From contig NZ_AJJL01000043.1 of the NCBI RefSeq assembly GCF_000257905.1, positions 1 to 37,271 on the forward strand: 37,271 nucleotides of DNA, written 5' to 3'. The DNA comes from Streptococcus mitis SK579 (GTDB taxonomy: Bacteria > Bacillota > Bacilli > Lactobacillales > Streptococcaceae). This document shows positions 7,033 through 15,259 of the stretch, piece after piece. Positions within the stretch are counted from its first letter, which is position 1; each line of letters opens with the position of its first letter. Both the position numbers and the translations under genes were made by a program. Below the pieces are notes generated by a model. That model searched no databases and was not told the DNA's origin. It saw nothing but the letters and a program-made list of their open reading frames with translations.

Positions 7033-7458
7033 ATGCTAGAGATTCAAGATTTACTTTATCAACTCCGCTTGTCTGAGCAAGCGAGTACGCAATTGTTTGA
7101 AAAAAGGCTTGGGATTAGTTTGACACGGTATCAGATTTTACTGTTTTTACTGGAGAATTCTCCCTGTAATCAAATAGCGGTTCAGGAGCGTTTGAAGATT
7201 GATCAGGCTGCTTTGACCCGACATTTCAAAATTCTGGAAAAGGAAGGTTTGGTGGAGCGTCATCGTAATCCTGAAAATCAGCGGGAAGTGTTGGTAGAGG
7301 CTACGAAGTATGCCAAGGACCAGTTAGTGGTGAATCCTCCTCTGAAGCACATCAAGGTTAAGCAAGAGATGGAAAGTATCTTAACAGAGTCTGAAAGAAC
7401 AGAACTCAGCCGTTTATTAAATAAATTGGTTTTGGGTATTGAGAATATAGAAATTTAA
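7033..7458 (+). CDS. MarR-family transcriptional regulator
   Basis: A 141-aa one-domain DNA-binding protein. The core is a winged helix-turn-helix around residues 33-100: LTRYQILLFLLENSP, then DQAALTRHFKILEKEGLVERHRN as recognition helix and wing. The DQAALTRHFKILEKEGLV pattern is classic MarR. Flanking N- and C-terminal helices would form the dimer interface. It starts with ATG after AAAGGAGAAAG, and 10 nt separate it from the DUF1304 gene, so the two form an operon. By analogy with other MarR pairs it probably represses its own operon and responds to a small ligand, which is unknown. Confidence 0.9.
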   Translation: MLEIQDLLYQLRLSEQASTQLFEKRLGISLTRYQILLFLLENSPCNQIAVQERLKIDQAALTRHFKILEKEGLVERHRNPENQREVLVEATKYAKDQLVVNPPLKHIKVKQEMESILTESERTELSRLLNKLVLGIENIEI

Positions 7459-7468
7459 GGAGAAATAG

Positions 7469-7831
7469 ATGTCAATTATTATAATCATTTTAGCAACAAT
7501 CGTTGCTTTGGAGCATTTTTACATTTTTTATTTGGAAAGTATTGCAACGCAATCAGATGCGACTAGTCGTGTCTTTAACATGGACAAGGAAGAATTGGCT
7601 CGTCCGTCAGTAAGTTCATTGTTTAAAAATCAAGGGATTTATAATGGTCTGCTAGGAGTTTTTCTCTTGTATGGGATTTATTTCTCACAGAATTTAGAAA
7701 TTGTGACTATTTTTATCTTATTTGTGATTGGGGCTGCGGCTTATGGTTCTCTTACAGCAGATAAGAAAATTATTTTGAAGCAAGGTGGACCAGCTATTTT
7801 GGCCTTGATTAGTATTTTACTCTTTAAATAA
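7469..7831 (+). CDS. DUF1304 family small membrane protein
   Basis: A 120-aa membrane protein with four predicted transmembrane segments: about residues 2-20, 50-68, 74-92 and 100-119. The pattern of an early VALEHFYIFYLES segment, then SLFKNQGIYNGLLG before the second helix, matches DUF1304 (YwnL/YjdF-like small membrane proteins). No function is established that I can state. An AAGGAG sequence precedes the ATG, and the gene follows marR by 10 nt, so its expression is probably controlled by that regulator. MarR genes commonly control neighbouring membrane or stress proteins, which suggests a stress-related role. Confidence 0.85.
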   Translation: MSIIIIILATIVALEHFYIFYLESIATQSDATSRVFNMDKEELARPSVSSLFKNQGIYNGLLGVFLLYGIYFSQNLEIVTIFILFVIGAAAYGSLTADKKIILKQGGPAILALISILLFK

Positions 7832-7887
7832 GTTCAAAGGTCAATCTTAGTCTCGCTAATCCTTTTCACTCCAGAATAAGGGAAATA

Positions 7888-7896
7888 TGTTATACT
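7888..7896 (+). promoter_or_regulatory. Extended -10 promoter of pcp
   Basis: TGTTATACT is an extended -10; no good -35 is seen at 16-18 bp. It gives a leader of about 40 nt with GAGGAG before the ATG at 7944. Confidence 0.65.
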
Positions 7897-7943
7897 TGTT
7901 TTTAAGAAAAGAGTTTTATTGAATTTGTTTTGAGGAGTTAGAA

Positions 7944-8588
7944 ATGAAAGTATTAGTGACAGGTTTTGAGCCCTTTGGAGGGGAAAAAGTCAATCCAGCC
8001 TTGGAGGCCATTAAAGGTTTATCATCTGAAATCCATGGTGCTGAGGTCCGTTGGCTAGAAGTACCGACAGTATTTCACAAATCGGCCCAAGTATTGGAAG
8101 AAGAGATGAACCGTTATCAACCTGACTTTGTCCTTTGTATTGGCCAAGCAGGTGGAAGATCTAGCTTGACACCTGAACGAGTGGCTATAAATCAAGACGA
8201 TGCACGCATTCCTGATAATGATGGTAATCAACCGATTGACCTTCCTATTCGTCCAGATGGTGCTCCGGCCTACTTTAGTAGTTTGCCGATTAAAGCGATG
8301 GTTCAAGCTATAAAAAAAGAGGGATTGCCGGCCTCTGTTTCCAATACGGCAGGGACTTTTGTCTGCAATCATTTGATGTATCAGGCCCTCTATTTGGCAG
8401 AAAAGAAATTTCCACATGTTAAGGCAGGTTTTATGCATATTCCTTATATGATGGAACAGGTGGTGAATCGACCTACTACCCCAGCTATGAGTTTAGTGGA
8501 TATTAGGCGAGGGATAGAAGTGGCAATCGGCGCTATTATAGAACATGGAGATCAGGATCTCAAGTTGGTAGGCGGAGAAACTCATTAA
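7944..8588 (+). CDS. pcp: Pyrrolidone-carboxylate (pyroglutamyl) peptidase
   Basis: A 214-aa cytosolic cysteine peptidase of family C15 that removes N-terminal pyroglutamate from peptides. The catalytic triad is readable. Glu78 lies in [17 protein letters not shown], Cys141 in [13 protein letters not shown], and His165 in AGFMHIPY. The N-terminal [17 protein letters not shown] is the family signature. Length and motifs are complete, so the enzyme should be active. It has its own extended -10 promoter and GAGGAG ribosome-binding site. It converges on the DUF975 gene and shares a bidirectional terminator with it. Confidence 0.97.
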   Translation: MKVLVTGFEPFGGEKVNPALEAIKGLSSEIHGAEVRWLEVPTVFHKSAQVLEEEMNRYQPDFVLCIGQAGGRSSLTPERVAINQDDARIPDNDGNQPIDLPIRPDGAPAYFSSLPIKAMVQAIKKEGLPASVSNTAGTFVCNHLMYQALYLAEKKFPHVKAGFMHIPYMMEQVVNRPTTPAMSLVDIRRGIEVAIGAIIEHGDQDLKLVGGETH

Positions 8589-8593
8589 TAGAA

Positions 8594-8624
8594 AAAAGCT
8601 TGAGGGAAAAACCTTCAAGCTTTT
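8594..8624. terminator. Bidirectional terminator shared by pcp and the DUF975 gene
   Basis: Stem AAAAGCTTGAGG (8594-8605) / CCTTCAAGCTTTT (8612-8624) with an A-rich loop. It has T runs on both strands and can serve both convergent genes. The stop codon of the minus-strand gene (8615-8617) lies inside the stem. Confidence 0.85.
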
Positions 8625-9472
8625 GGACGTTTTCGAACCAGTACTGCTCGGTAGAAAATTATTTTATTGATTTGAATGTAGGGTAGGAGTGAGAAACTAG
8701 CAATTCCAAAGGTAATCCAATTGAGGAAATACCAAGGAAGGAGTTGTAGGTCTAGAATAAAGCGTTGAAATTTGTAGCCTTTCATCAGGAAACGGCTGGT
8801 TTTAAGGATTTGTCCTGGTTTGGCTTGTCCTAAGTCTAGGGTGTCACAGAGGAGAAATTCTACCTGCGAATAGGCATAGTATTGTGGAATATAGAGACTA
8901 TTTCCGACAATCATCAAGAGGATACTTGCTAGAAAGTAAAGACCAAAGGTCATGAGGAAGCGCTCAGTTTCAATTGACGAGAGATCCAGATTGGGAAATT
9001 CAGGATGAAGGACAACGAATTTCTTTGCTAGAAAGCTACTGTAAAAAAGAAAGTAAATTCCAAGCAAACTAGGAATACTCCATAAAAAGAGATAGAAACG
9101 TTTGAGAAGGAGGGTCAAAAAGGTTTGTGAAAAGTACTCTTCGTTAAAGAGAGTGAGACTATTTTTGACGGATAGTTCTGTATCGGGATTCTTGATGAGT
9201 TTCAGCGTTGTATAGACGGAACTGGTTAGAAGTATTGCTCCGATAAAGGAGACTAATAGAGGAAAAAGGTAGGCTTGGAATACATGGCCAAGCACGCTTA
9301 AAAAGGATTGTTCTAAAATAGCTTCGTTGATGCGCTTTAAGGGATTGAGGAAGCCAGACAAGATGACTAGCATGCTAGGTAAGAGATAGACGAGAAAGAG
9401 GCGGGGATTTTCAACTTGAAATTGTCTAGCCTGCAGACGAATGGTTTTTAAATCAATTTTTGGGTATTTCAT
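8615..9472 (-). CDS. DUF975 family integral membrane protein
   Basis: A 285-aa polytopic membrane protein with about six hydrophobic segments (near residues 27-42, 76-104, 126-148, 172-195 and two C-terminal segments). The basic start KIDLKTIRLQARQF and the pattern of paired helices with an amphipathic central region fit DUF975, a Firmicutes family of unknown function. The predicted -10 (9479-9484, minus) lies 6 nt upstream of the ATG and no Shine-Dalgarno is present, so the mRNA may be leaderless. The terminator stem contains the stop codon. It is divergent from tgt and convergent with pcp. Confidence 0.82.
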   Translation of the reverse strand: MKYPKIDLKTIRLQARQFQVENPRLFLVYLLPSMLVILSGFLNPLKRINEAILEQSFLSVLGHVFQAYLFPLLVSFIGAILLTSSVYTTLKLIKNPDTELSVKNSLTLFNEEYFSQTFLTLLLKRFYLFLWSIPSLLGIYFLFYSSFLAKKFVVLHPEFPNLDLSSIETERFLMTFGLYFLASILLMIVGNSLYIPQYYAYSQVEFLLCDTLDLGQAKPGQILKTSRFLMKGYKFQRFILDLQLLPWYFLNWITFGIASFSLLPYIQINKIIFYRAVLVRKRPKA

Positions 9473-9478
9473 TCTCTC

Positions 9479-9487
9479 ATTATACCA
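9479..9487 (-). promoter_or_regulatory. Extended -10 abutting the DUF975 start (leaderless type)
   Basis: On the minus strand TGGTATAAT is followed by GAGAGA and then the ATG at 9472. Transcription normally starts about 7 nt after the -10, so the first transcribed base would be at or next to the A of the ATG. Confidence 0.65.
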
Positions 9488-9506
9488 TAGTTCTTATACA
9501 TAGTTC

Positions 9507-10743
<1,237 letters not shown>

Positions 10744-10764
10744 AATGGAATGGATATAAGCTAA

Positions 10765-10793
10765 AAATCCTAAGTTTTCTCTTGGGATTTTTC
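10765..10793 (+). terminator. Terminator after tgt
   Basis: AAATCCTAAG (10765-10774) pairs with CTTGGGATTT (10781-10790), with one wobble, followed by TTCTTC and a T-rich run. Confidence 0.85.
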
Positions 10794-10816
10794 TTCTTTT
10801 TTTGATAGAATAAAGT

Positions 10817-10824
10817 GTATAATG
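10817..10824 (+). promoter_or_regulatory. Candidate -10 of the acyltransferase gene
   Basis: TATAAT lies in AAAGTGTATAATGAAA just after the tgt terminator. No convincing -35 is seen. The leader is about 20 nt and contains AAGGGAGA. Confidence 0.5.
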
Positions 10825-10843
10825 AAAGGGAGAATAAACTCGT

Positions 10844-12661
10844 ATGCGCATTAAATGGTTTTCCTTGATTAGAATTATAGGTTTACTACTGGTACTCTTG
10901 TATCATTTCTTTCAGACCATCTTTCCTGGAGGATTTTTCGGGGTAGATGTCTTTTTCACATTTTCAGGTTTCCTGATTACGGCTCTACTCATCGAAGAAT
11001 TTTCTAAAAATCACGAGATTGATTTGATAGGATTTTTTAGGAGACGTTTTTATCGGATTGTGCCACCTGTGGTTTTGATGGTCTTAGTAACCATGCCCTT
11101 TACCTTCCTAGTTCGCCAAGACTATGTGGCTGGAATTGGCGGTCAGATTGCGGGTGTCTTAGGCTTCATGACCAACTTCTATGAACTCCTAACAGGTGGG
11201 AGTTATGAATCTCAGTTCATTCCTCATTTGTTTGTTCATAATTGGAGCTTGGCTGTTGAGGTTCACTACTATATTCTTTGGGGATTGGCAGTTTGGTTCT
11301 TATCCAAACAGGCTAAATCAAATGGTCAGTTGAGAGGGATGGTCTTTCTCTCATCTGCTGCTGCCTTCCTGATTAGTTTCTTCTCCATGTTTATTGGTAG
11401 TTTCCTAGTGACCTCTTATTCCTCTGTTTACTTCTCCAGTTTAACTCATGTCTATCCCTTCTTTTTGGGAAGTATCTTAGCAACTATTGTAGGTGTTCGT
11501 CAGACGACTTCCCTCGTCAAGCAGTTGGATAAAATCTGGAATTTACGCAAGACCCTTTTAGTTTTGGGAGGAGGTTTTGGCTTCTTACTCATTTTGACCT
11601 TCTTTGTCAAATTCACTTATCTTTTTGCCTATCTTATAGGCTTCTTGCTTGCCAGTCTTGCAGCCCTTGCTATGATTCTGGCGGCGCGTGTCTTACATGA
11701 AAAGACTCCTAACGTACAGGAGCCAAAGATGATTAGCTTTTTAGCGGATACTAGCTATGCGGTTTATCTCTTCCATTGGCCTTTCTATATCATTTTCTCA
11801 CAGTTGACATCAAATCTTCTTGCTGTGTTATTAACTTTGATTTTTTCTTATGGATTTGCCAGTCTTTCATTTTATGTATTGGAGCCGTGGATTGCAGGCA
11901 AGAACACACCTGTTTTACAAACTCTTCGTCCCCTGCCTTATATTCACGCAATTCTTGCGACAAGTACAGGAATCTTGGCCTTCATTGTCCTCTTAGTGAC
12001 TTTGTTGGCACCACAAGTGGGAGCGTTTGAGACAGACTTAACTGTCAATGGTTTGAAGCAAGCTGCTAGTAATATTGCCCAAACAAAAGTGATGGCAGAA
12101 CGAGCAGAAGCTGATAGTTTGGGGATTGCTGATGGTACTATGTTAATTGGTGATTCAGTGGCTTTAAGGGCAAATACAGCCCTGCAGACAGCTCTTCCTG
12201 GAGCACAAATTAACGCGCAGGTCAGCAGAACAACCAAGACTGCCAATGAAATCATGCTAAACAATAGCCAGAATAAATTTTTACCTAAGATGGTGGTCAT
12301 TGCGACTGGGGTAAATAATCCTGAAAATTACAAGGAAGACTGGGACAGTATCGTGAAAAATCTTCCTAAGGGCCATCATATGATTTTAGTGACTCCTTAT
12401 GAGGGAGATAAGACAAAAGAGACCTATGCCATCGTTGAGAAGGCTGCTGCCTATATGAGAGAATTGGCAGAGAAGACACCTTACATCACGATAGCAGATT
12501 GGAATCAAGTTGCGAAAGAGCATCCAGAAATTTGGGCAGGAACAGACCAAGTCCATTTCGGAAGTGACACTAGCACTATTGAAGCAGGAGCTAAATTGTA
12601 TGCAGATACCATTGCTACAGCCTTGCAAACAGCTCAAGACAAACCAGTCAAATCAAAATAA
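10844..12661 (+). CDS. Adr/OatA-like cell-wall O-acetyltransferase (acyltransferase 3 + SGNH)
   Basis: A 605-aa membrane enzyme. Residues 1 to about 390 form an acyltransferase-3 domain with about 10-11 transmembrane helices. The conserved pieces are RIIGLLLVLLYHF (with the catalytic-type His), GFFGVDVFFTFSGFLIT and FFRRRFYRIVPP. The C-terminal extracellular part (about 410-605) is an SGNH hydrolase/esterase domain: LIGDSVALRAN carries the Ser, IATGVNNP the oxyanion Asn, and DQVHFG the Asp-His dyad. This architecture is that of OatA/Adr, which O-acetylate MurNAc in peptidoglycan and raise lysozyme resistance. The opening residues strongly recall pneumococcal Adr. In the pneumococcal genomes I remember, adr is not next to tgt and nagA, so this is either a relocated orthologue or a paralogue. 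It has its own terminator. Confidence 0.88.
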   Translation: MRIKWFSLIRIIGLLLVLLYHFFQTIFPGGFFGVDVFFTFSGFLITALLIEEFSKNHEIDLIGFFRRRFYRIVPPVVLMVLVTMPFTFLVRQDYVAGIGGQIAGVLGFMTNFYELLTGGSYESQFIPHLFVHNWSLAVEVHYYILWGLAVWFLSKQAKSNGQLRGMVFLSSAAAFLISFFSMFIGSFLVTSYSSVYFSSLTHVYPFFLGSILATIVGVRQTTSLVKQLDKIWNLRKTLLVLGGGFGFLLILTFFVKFTYLFAYLIGFLLASLAALAMILAARVLHEKTPNVQEPKMISFLADTSYAVYLFHWPFYIIFSQLTSNLLAVLLTLIFSYGFASLSFYVLEPWIAGKNTPVLQTLRPLPYIHAILATSTGILAFIVLLVTLLAPQVGAFETDLTVNGLKQAASNIAQTKVMAERAEADSLGIADGTMLIGDSVALRANTALQTALPGAQINAQVSRTTKTANEIMLNNSQNKFLPKMVVIATGVNNPENYKEDWDSIVKNLPKGHHMILVTPYEGDKTKETYAIVEKAAAYMRELAEKTPYITIADWNQVAKEHPEIWAGTDQVHFGSDTSTIEAGAKLYADTIATALQTAQDKPVKSK

Positions 12662-12677
12662 CTTATATTAAAAAGAG

Positions 12678-12704
12678 AAGAGTTGGAGAAATCCAGCTCT
12701 TTTA
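12678..12704 (+). terminator. Terminator after the acyltransferase gene
   Basis: AAGAGTTGGA (12678-12687) / TCCAGCTCTT (12692-12701) with GAAA loop and trailing T residues; one G-T pair. Confidence 0.87.
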
Positions 12705-12720
12705 AAATATCTCTAGAAAA

Positions 12721-12734
12721 TAGGTCTATACCAT
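12721..12734 (+). promoter_or_regulatory. Candidate NagR (GntR-family) operator before nagA
   Basis: TAGGTCTATACCAT resembles the dre-type site of NagR/YvoA regulators (a GGTCTAnACC-like core). It abuts the -35 of the nagA promoter, where a repressor would block polymerase. NagR controlling nagA and nagB by amino-sugar supply is established in streptococci; its binding here is inferred. Confidence 0.6.
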
Positions 12735-12762
12735 TTACAAATGAATCAGAAAAGTTTATAAT
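12734..12762 (+). promoter_or_regulatory. Promoter of nagA
   Basis: TTTACA (12734-12739), 17-nt spacer, TATAAT (12757-12762). The leader of about 45 nt ends in AAGGAGGTC, a near-perfect ribosome-binding site. Confidence 0.85.
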
Positions 12763-12812
12763 GTAATTGACATAATAAATATCAAAAGTAATCTTTTAAG
12801 GAGGTCATTATT

Positions 12813-13964
12813 ATGCCTAATTACGTTAAAGCGGATCAGTTTTTCTATCCATTTGGCATTCGTCGCGGTGGGTACTTAGAACTTGTTGATGGCAAATTTG
12901 GGAAACATGTGGATCAAATTCCTGAAGGAGCAGAGGTTCTTGACTATACTGGTTATAGCATTGCACCAGGTCTTGTGGATACTCATATTCATGGATATGC
13001 AGGTGTAGATGTGATGGACAACAACATTGAAGGTACATTGCATACTATGAGTGAAGGACTTCTTAGTACCGGTGTTACCAGTTTCTTGCCCACAACTTTA
13101 ACAGCCACTTATGAGCAATTGCTTGCAGTCACTGAAAATCTTGGAAATCATTATAAGGAAGCAACAGGTGCTAAGATTCGTGGGATTTATTATGAAGGTC
13201 CATATTTCACAGAAACTTTTAAGGGGGCCCAAAATCCAACTTATATGAGAGACCCGGGTGTTGAGGAGTTTCATTCTTGGCAGGATGCTGCAAAAGGGAT
13301 GCTAAATAAGATCGCTATTGCACCAGAACGTGATGGGGTGGAAGATTTTGTACGTACTATTACAGGTGAAGGTGTGACAGTTGCACTTGGACACTCAGAT
13401 GCGACATTTGAACAAGCTAAGAAGGCAGTTGATGCTGGAGCTAGTGTATGGGTACATGCCTATAATGGGATGCGTGGTTTAACACACCGCGAACTAGGTA
13501 TGGTAGGAGCTATGTATGAGCTCCCACATACTTACGCAGAATTGATTTGTGATGGTTATCACGTAGATCCAAAAGCTTGTGAGATTTTACTTAAGCAAAA
13601 GGGGACAGAAAACATCGCTCTTATTACGGACTGTATGACAGCTGGTGGACTTGAAGACGGTGACTATATGTTGGGAGAATTCCCTGTTGTAGTAGCAAAT
13701 GGAACTGCACGTCTCAAATCTACTGGTAATTTGGCAGGTTCTATCCTCAAACTTAAAGATGGTATGAGAAATGTAGTCGAGTGGGGTATTGCAAATCCAC
13801 ACGAAGCGGTCATGATGGCTAGCCTTAACCCAGCAAAATCTGTTAATATTGATGATGTCTGTGGTCAAATCCGTGAAGGTTATGATGCGGACTTTATCGT
13901 ATTAGATAAAGATTTGGAATTGGTAGCAACCTATCTAGATGGTGTGAAACGTTATCAAGCATAA
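12813..13964 (+). CDS. nagA: N-acetylglucosamine-6-phosphate deacetylase
   Basis: A 383-aa cytosolic amidohydrolase that converts GlcNAc-6-P to GlcN-6-P and acetate, feeding both glycolysis (through NagB) and wall precursor synthesis. The TIM-barrel metal-site motifs are in order: DTHIHGYAGVDVMD (HxH), YEGPYF (metal-ligand Glu), ALGHSDATFEQA (His), WVHAYNGM (His), and ITDCMTAGG (catalytic Asp). Length is normal. ATG at 12813 follows a strong AAGGAGG site. It is a monocistronic unit with a NagR-like site overlapping its promoter and a strong terminator. Confidence 0.97.
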   Translation: MPNYVKADQFFYPFGIRRGGYLELVDGKFGKHVDQIPEGAEVLDYTGYSIAPGLVDTHIHGYAGVDVMDNNIEGTLHTMSEGLLSTGVTSFLPTTLTATYEQLLAVTENLGNHYKEATGAKIRGIYYEGPYFTETFKGAQNPTYMRDPGVEEFHSWQDAAKGMLNKIAIAPERDGVEDFVRTITGEGVTVALGHSDATFEQAKKAVDAGASVWVHAYNGMRGLTHRELGMVGAMYELPHTYAELICDGYHVDPKACEILLKQKGTENIALITDCMTAGGLEDGDYMLGEFPVVVANGTARLKSTGNLAGSILKLKDGMRNVVEWGIANPHEAVMMASLNPAKSVNIDDVCGQIREGYDADFIVLDKDLELVATYLDGVKRYQA

Positions 13965-13970
13965 GAGAGA

Positions 13971-14003
13971 AAGCAGAAGTTAGAGACTAGCTTCTGCTTT
14001 TTT
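13971..14003 (+). terminator. Terminator after nagA
   Basis: AAGCAGAAG (13971-13979) / CTTCTGCTT (13991-13999), with extra inner pairs, followed by seven T residues. Confidence 0.9.
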
Positions 14004-14014
14004 ATCTATATTAC

Positions 14015-14026
14015 TTTACCGGTAAA
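14015..14026 (+). promoter_or_regulatory. Perfect palindrome resembling an AdcR zinc box
   Basis: TTTACCGGTAAA is a perfect 12-bp palindrome. It matches the streptococcal AdcR box (TTAACYRGTTAA) at 10 of 12 positions. It is centred about 68 bp upstream of the predicted start of the remnant alcohol dehydrogenase, a suitable place for an activator. AdcR has been reported to activate a zinc alcohol dehydrogenase gene (adh) in S. pneumoniae; that this is the orthologous site is inferred. Confidence 0.5.
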
Positions 14027-14053
14027 TAAAAAAGTTAAAAAAATCACAAAAAC

Positions 14054-14082
14054 TTGAACAAATACATGAAAAGGATTACAAT
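14054..14082 (+). promoter_or_regulatory. Promoter left in front of the adh remnant
   Basis: TTGAAC (14054-14059), 17-nt spacer, TACAAT (14077-14082). The promoter is intact, but the coding sequence that follows within about 10 nt lacks its first half. Confidence 0.75.
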
Positions 14083-14087
14083 TTTAT

Positions 14088-14666
14088 TATAAAGGGAAAG
14101 TAGAACCTGGTTGCAGCGTAGCCATTATTGATTCAGGACCAGTTGGATTGGCAGCCCTTTTGACAGCTCAATTCTTCTCACCAGCTAAATTGATTATGGT
14201 GGATCTAGATGATAACCGCTTGGAAACTGCTTTATCATTCGGTGCAACTCATAAGGTTAATTCTTCAGACCCTGAAAAAGCCATTAAAGAAATTTATGAT
14301 TTGACAGATGGCCGTGGTGTAGATGTTGCGATCGAAGCTGATGGTATTCCTGCAACCTTTGATTTCTGTCAAAAGATTATCGGTGTAGACGGAACAGTAG
14401 CTAACTGTGGTGTACACGGTAAACCAGTTGAGTTTGAGTTGGATAGACTTTGGATCCGCAATATCAATATCACTACAGGTTTAGTATCTACAAATATAAT
14501 ACCTCAGTTGTTGAAAGCTCTTGAAAGTCATAAGATTGAACCAGAAAAATTAGTAACCCATTATTTCAAACTCAGTGAAATTGAAAAAGCCTATGAAGTC
14601 TTCAGTAAGGCGGCAGACCACCATGCCATTAAGGTTATCATCGAAAACGATATTTCTGAAGCTTAA
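14088..14666 (+). pseudogene. Truncated zinc-dependent alcohol dehydrogenase (5' half deleted)
   Basis: The open frame from about 14088 reads directly into the middle of a medium-chain alcohol dehydrogenase (KVEPGCSVAII). It then runs through the NAD-binding Rossmann domain to the normal C-terminus. Family members are about 350 aa; only about 190 remain. The GroES-like catalytic domain with all zinc-binding Cys/His residues is absent, so catalysis as an alcohol dehydrogenase is not possible. The Rossmann glycine motif reads DSGPVG, where GxGxxG is expected, so its first glycine is also lost. No start codon with a ribosome-binding site is seen (a TTG at 14148 is the nearest candidate). The promoter and terminator survive. 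The rest of the frame is open, which suggests a recent deletion. Confidence 0.85.
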
Positions 14667-14700
14667 GAAACAGCAAGACTTTAATCATATAAGCAAATAG

Positions 14701-14735
14701 AAATTCAGTCATTTATCAGATGGCTGAATTTTTTA
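14701..14735 (+). terminator. Terminator after the adh remnant
   Basis: AAATTCAGTCA (14701-14711) / TGGCTGAATTT (14721-14731), with one wobble, followed by TTTTT. Confidence 0.87.
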
Positions 14736-14786
14736 TCTGAAAAATAAGAAATGAGCATATTTCTTTTCTTGTTTAATGGAATTAGT

Positions 14787-14792
14787 TATAAT
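14787..14792 (+). promoter_or_regulatory. -10 element of the DUF1033 gene
   Basis: TATAAT in TTAGTTATAATATAC; the -35 region is poor. The start near 14799 gives a very short leader with AAAGGA before the ATG at 14813. Confidence 0.55.
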
Positions 14793-14812
14793 ATACGATA
14801 CAAAGGAATTGA

Positions 14813-15184
14813 ATGAATATGTATCGTGTTATAGAAATGTATGGAGATTTTGAACCCTGGTGGTTCTTAGAAGGTTGGGAAGAAGATATTGTAGCTAGTA
14901 AGAAATTTGATCAGTATTATGATGCTCTCAAATACTACAAAACTTGCTGGTTTAGATTGGAGCAAGAATCCCCTCTTTATAAAAGTAGAAGCGATTTGAT
15001 GACCATTTTCTGGGATCCGGAAGACCAACGCTGGTGTGATGAATGTGATGAGTATTTACAACAATACCATTCTTTGGCTCTTTTGCAGGATGAGCAGGTT
15101 ATCCCAGATGAAAAACTACGCCCAGGCTATGAAAAACAAACAGGTAAGGAAAGGCACCGTTCTTGCCGTATGAAATTAAAATAG
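14813..15184 (+). CDS. DUF1033 family protein
   Basis: A 123-aa soluble, acidic and aromatic-rich protein (many Trp, Tyr, Asp and Glu), with a basic C-terminal tail (EKQTGKERHRSCRMKLK). The YRVIEMYGDFEPWWFLEGWEE start and FWDPEDQRWC centre match DUF1033, a Lactobacillales family of unknown function that is often found just upstream of the comG operon. ATG at 14813 is preferred because AAAGGA lies 5 nt upstream; a second ATG at 14819 is possible. It has its own -10 and terminator. Its neighbour comGA has a separate, competence-specific start. Confidence 0.85.
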   Translation: MNMYRVIEMYGDFEPWWFLEGWEEDIVASKKFDQYYDALKYYKTCWFRLEQESPLYKSRSDLMTIFWDPEDQRWCDECDEYLQQYHSLALLQDEQVIPDEKLRPGYEKQTGKERHRSCRMKLK

Positions 15185-15187
15185 AGA

Positions 15188-15217
15188 AAAAGTAACTTTT
15201 TTGGAGTTGCTTTTTTA
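15188..15217 (+). terminator. Terminator between DUF1033 and comGA
   Basis: AAAAGTAACT (15188-15197) / AGTTGCTTTT (15205-15214), with one wobble, followed by T residues. It lies about 15 nt before the com-box and insulates the comG operon from vegetative read-through. Confidence 0.85.
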
Positions 15218-15231
15218 TTTTTCCAAATCTT

Positions 15232-15239
15232 TGCGAATA
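15232..15239 (+). promoter_or_regulatory. com-box (SigX/ComX promoter) of the comG operon
   Basis: TGCGAATA matches the SigX recognition octamer (consensus TACGAATA) at 7 of 8 positions. It lies 21 nt before the comGA start, with GAGGAGGTAAG between. T-rich sequence precedes it, as at other late-competence promoters. This makes comGA-G a late competence operon driven by ComX, whose gene begins at 36811 of this window. Confidence 0.9.
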
Positions 15240-15259
15240 GTATAGGTGAGGAGGTAAGT

